Source: Candidatus Mcinerneyibacteriota bacterium (lineage in GTDB: Bacteria > AUK180 > JAQVHJ01). Taken from it: a DNA stretch of 7,390 nucleotides. The stretch is taken from positions 1-7,390 of the forward strand of contig DAOVMD010000143.1 of assembly GCA_030630935.1 (NCBI GenBank), written 5' to 3'. A model generated the notes under the pieces. That model searched no databases. It saw only the letters and a list, made by a program, of their open reading frames with translations, and was not told where the DNA came from. Shown in pieces: positions 5,648-7,390 of this stretch; within the stretch, counting starts at the first letter, position 1; each line of letters begins with the position of its first letter. A program made the translations under genes and the position numbers.

Positions 5648-6607
5648 TCAAGCAACCTTGTTGTTTGTGACAGGTGTGTAACCGGGACATGCAATAAGAG
5701 CTCTCTGGAAATATCTCTCAGATTTGTCCAGGTCTCCATTCTTCAATGCACCTAAACCAAAATTACATAATAATCCGGGATGTTCGTAATGCTTATCAAA
5801 TAAATCATTATAATACTCTTCTGCTTTTTCAAGGTCGACTTTCTTGCACAATTTAATCCCATTATTCAAATTATTTATTTTCTCATCCCTTCCCATTTTA
5901 GATTTTATTAAAACTGCAATGGAAGAAGGTATCCCTAAAAAAAAAAGGAAATTAAAGAAAAGCATCTTCCAACCAAGTTTACTTGCACAACTATCGCAGA
6001 GAAACACAGTTTTTTGCTTTAATGAATGAAATAGAATTAAAAAAACACAATATACCTCTTTATATTTCTTTATCCTTCCATAGTATCCGCACTCAGGGCA
6101 ATGCTTGAAAATATTACCATTACTAATAATTTCCAGGTTTGGATCCAATATTGAATTACAAATATTACAATAATAATAACTACAGTCTTTATCTCTCGTG
6201 AGAATCTTTGCTTCACAGACCGGACAAATAGAAATATCTTCATCAGGGACTTTACCAAAATTCTCTTTAATAAAACCCTCTGAACATTTGATGTTTATAT
6301 TTTTACAAATATCTACTTCTTCCCCATGCTGTATAGAAAGATAAAAATGGAAATCCTTACTTAAATATATCTTCAATTCCTTCGAAACTACAAAATCCGG
6401 TTTTAACTTAAGAATAATAGAATTTTTCTTATCGTTTAAAACACTCTCGATAAACTTATAAGGAATAACGGTCGGACCAAGTTTCAAACCATTATCTTCA
6501 ACCTTACTCTCAAATTCTTCCTGACTAAAAAACTCCACTTGCTTTCCATCATGTGTAGTAAAACCAATTACAAAAACACCTTCCGGATATTCTTTTACTA
6601 TTTTCAT
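5648..6607 (-). CDS. Unrecognised protein: PH-like N-terminus, two zinc-ribbon-like cysteine sets, one membrane helix, TPR-like C-terminus
   Basis: No named family is recognised for this 319-residue protein. Residues 1-100 have alternating beta-strand character, and the stretch GLKLGPTVIPYKFIESV (40-56) resembles bacterial PH-like domains; this is a guess. Paired cysteines follow: CPVC (128-131) with CNIC (147-150), then CPEC (170-173) with CDSC (204-207). They make two four-Cys sites fit for zinc. One hydrophobic segment (about 213-234) is a likely membrane anchor. The C-terminus has two TPR-like helix pairs (about 243-270 and 277-309), the second with the LGALKNGDLDKSERYFQRAL pattern. The ATG is preceded by a modest AAGG seven bases upstream. 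It starts 74 bases after the upstream membrane-protein gene on the same strand, so the two may be cotranscribed. Its modules suggest a membrane-tethered protein-interaction role, not an enzyme. Confidence 0.75.
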   Translation of the reverse strand: MKIVKEYPEGVFVIGFTTHDGKQVEFFSQEEFESKVEDNGLKLGPTVIPYKFIESVLNDKKNSIILKLKPDFVVSKELKIYLSKDFHFYLSIQHGEEVDICKNINIKCSEGFIKENFGKVPDEDISICPVCEAKILTRDKDCSYYYCNICNSILDPNLEIISNGNIFKHCPECGYYGRIKKYKEVYCVFLILFHSLKQKTVFLCDSCASKLGWKMLFFNFLFFLGIPSSIAVLIKSKMGRDEKINNLNNGIKLCKKVDLEKAEEYYNDLFDKHYEHPGLLCNFGLGALKNGDLDKSERYFQRALIACPGYTPVTNNKVA

Positions 6608-6681
6608 TTTGTTACCTTTTTTGGTATCATACTATCTACCTTTAAGATTTTAATATAAGATATAAAATACCAGCACACCTA

Positions 6682-7383
6682 TCACTCACTTGTTATATCT
6701 GCGTTTTTATGGTTTCGTTTCCCTGTTCTAAAATAGGTGATATAGTAGTTCAGGTCTTCACTTCCGATCTCAATCTCAAACTGCGATTCAGGAAACTTTT
6801 TCCGCAGCTTAATATCCCAGTTAAACTTCATCAGTTTTGCAAGGTTTTCCTGAAGCCGCAGTTCTTCATGAAAACCACTCAGGTCAACTCTATTTGCGGT
6901 TCGCTCAACTTCCTTAATCTCATCCTTTGATTTTCTTGATTTTCTTAAATACTTTCTAATCTTGGGAAACATTTCATAATTAGCTTTTAATATTATCTTA
7001 TCTCCATATTTTATAAAATCAGAAAACACAAAATCGTTCACAAACCCATATCTATATTTATGGAAATATCTATATGTTATTATGATGAAGTGAACAGTAA
7101 GAATTATAATTACTACAATAGACATTATTATAAAGGGGATTGTTCCAATATTATGAGATTCATCAAGTGTAATGAAAAATATACTAAAAAGAAATAGTGT
7201 CATAATAGTTATAAAAATAAAATATAACAAACTGGAAATTATTATTATTGATTTTGAATTTATTATTGTATGTTCCTTCAGAATAGAATTAATCGATAAT
7301 TTTGTAGAAAGAGCCCAAGCAATTAATATCATTACTGTAAATATAGTCATTAACACCATATGATTTAAATGAGACAGAAACAT
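6682..7383 (-). CDS. Unrecognised membrane protein, probably 5'-partial
   Basis: No family is recognised. The visible 233 residues begin with three hydrophobic segments (about 7-27, 44-72, 80-104). A basic, hydrophilic tail of about 130 residues follows, probably cytoplasmic, with a highly charged stretch (141-163) and an amphipathic region up to TGA at 6682. The true start is uncertain. The frame stays open to the window edge upstream of the ATG at 7381-7383, and no ribosome binding site can be seen in the seven remaining bases, so the protein may be longer. Codon usage is very AT-rich (runs of Ile, Leu and Phe in the helices). It lies 74 bases upstream of the zinc-ribbon/TPR gene on the same strand, and that neighbour also has a membrane helix; a joint function is possible but not shown. 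Confidence 0.65.
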   Translation of the reverse strand: MFLSHLNHMVLMTIFTVMILIAWALSTKLSINSILKEHTIINSKSIIIISSLLYFIFITIMTLFLFSIFFITLDESHNIGTIPFIIMSIVVIIILTVHFIIITYRYFHKYRYGFVNDFVFSDFIKYGDKIILKANYEMFPKIRKYLRKSRKSKDEIKEVERTANRVDLSGFHEELRLQENLAKLMKFNWDIKLRKKFPESQFEIEIGSEDLNYYITYFRTGKRNHKNADITSE

Positions 7384-7390
7384 AGCAGTC

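Overview
This is an AT-rich window (by eye, roughly one third G+C) carrying six protein genes, all on the minus strand. They are separated by unusually repeat-laden intergenic DNA. A TonB-dependent receptor, a second small beta-barrel protein and strong AAGGAGG-type ribosome binding sites point to a diderm (outer-membrane-bearing) bacterium. The dispersed heptad and nonamer mini-repeats recall AT-rich genomes of uncultivated lineages such as FCB-group or WOR-3-like candidate phyla. That placement is an impression, not a demonstration.

In the direction of transcription (high to low coordinates), the right part holds an unrecognised three-helix membrane protein, probably 5'-truncated by the window edge (6682-7383), and an unrecognised protein with two zinc-ribbon-like cysteine sets, one membrane helix and TPR-like helices (5648-6607). 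A 334-base intergenic region (5314-5647) follows, with a heptad repeat, a G5/C5 hairpin, a good promoter and a leader hairpin. Next is a small secreted or lipid-anchored beta-barrel protein (4663-5313). A 297-base gap (4366-4662) then carries an A-rich tract with a nonamer repeat and an excellent extended -10 promoter. It drives bioY, the biotin transporter substrate-binding subunit (3703-4365). After a 143-base gap largely filled by a composite repeat comes a TonB-dependent outer-membrane receptor (1373-3559), and 61 bases later a CPBP/CAAX-type intramembrane protease (649-1311).

bioY, the receptor and the CPBP protease look like one transcription unit. No convincing promoter was found for the receptor or the protease, and the gaps are short. 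The most economical reading is inner-membrane biotin import (BioY) paired with outer-membrane uptake by the receptor. The receptor's substrate cannot be read from sequence, and the protease's role in the unit is unknown.

The left 648 bases contain no gene. They hold two diverged copies of a roughly 260-310-base composite element, itself built of nested short tandem repeats with periods of 7, 10 and 9 bases. Reduced versions of the same components recur between bioY and the receptor gene and between the beta-barrel and zinc-ribbon genes. No RNA gene, insertion sequence, CRISPR array or riboswitch was seen. The most unusual things here are this modular repeat family and the near-identical layout of the two promoters; the genes themselves are mostly of known families.
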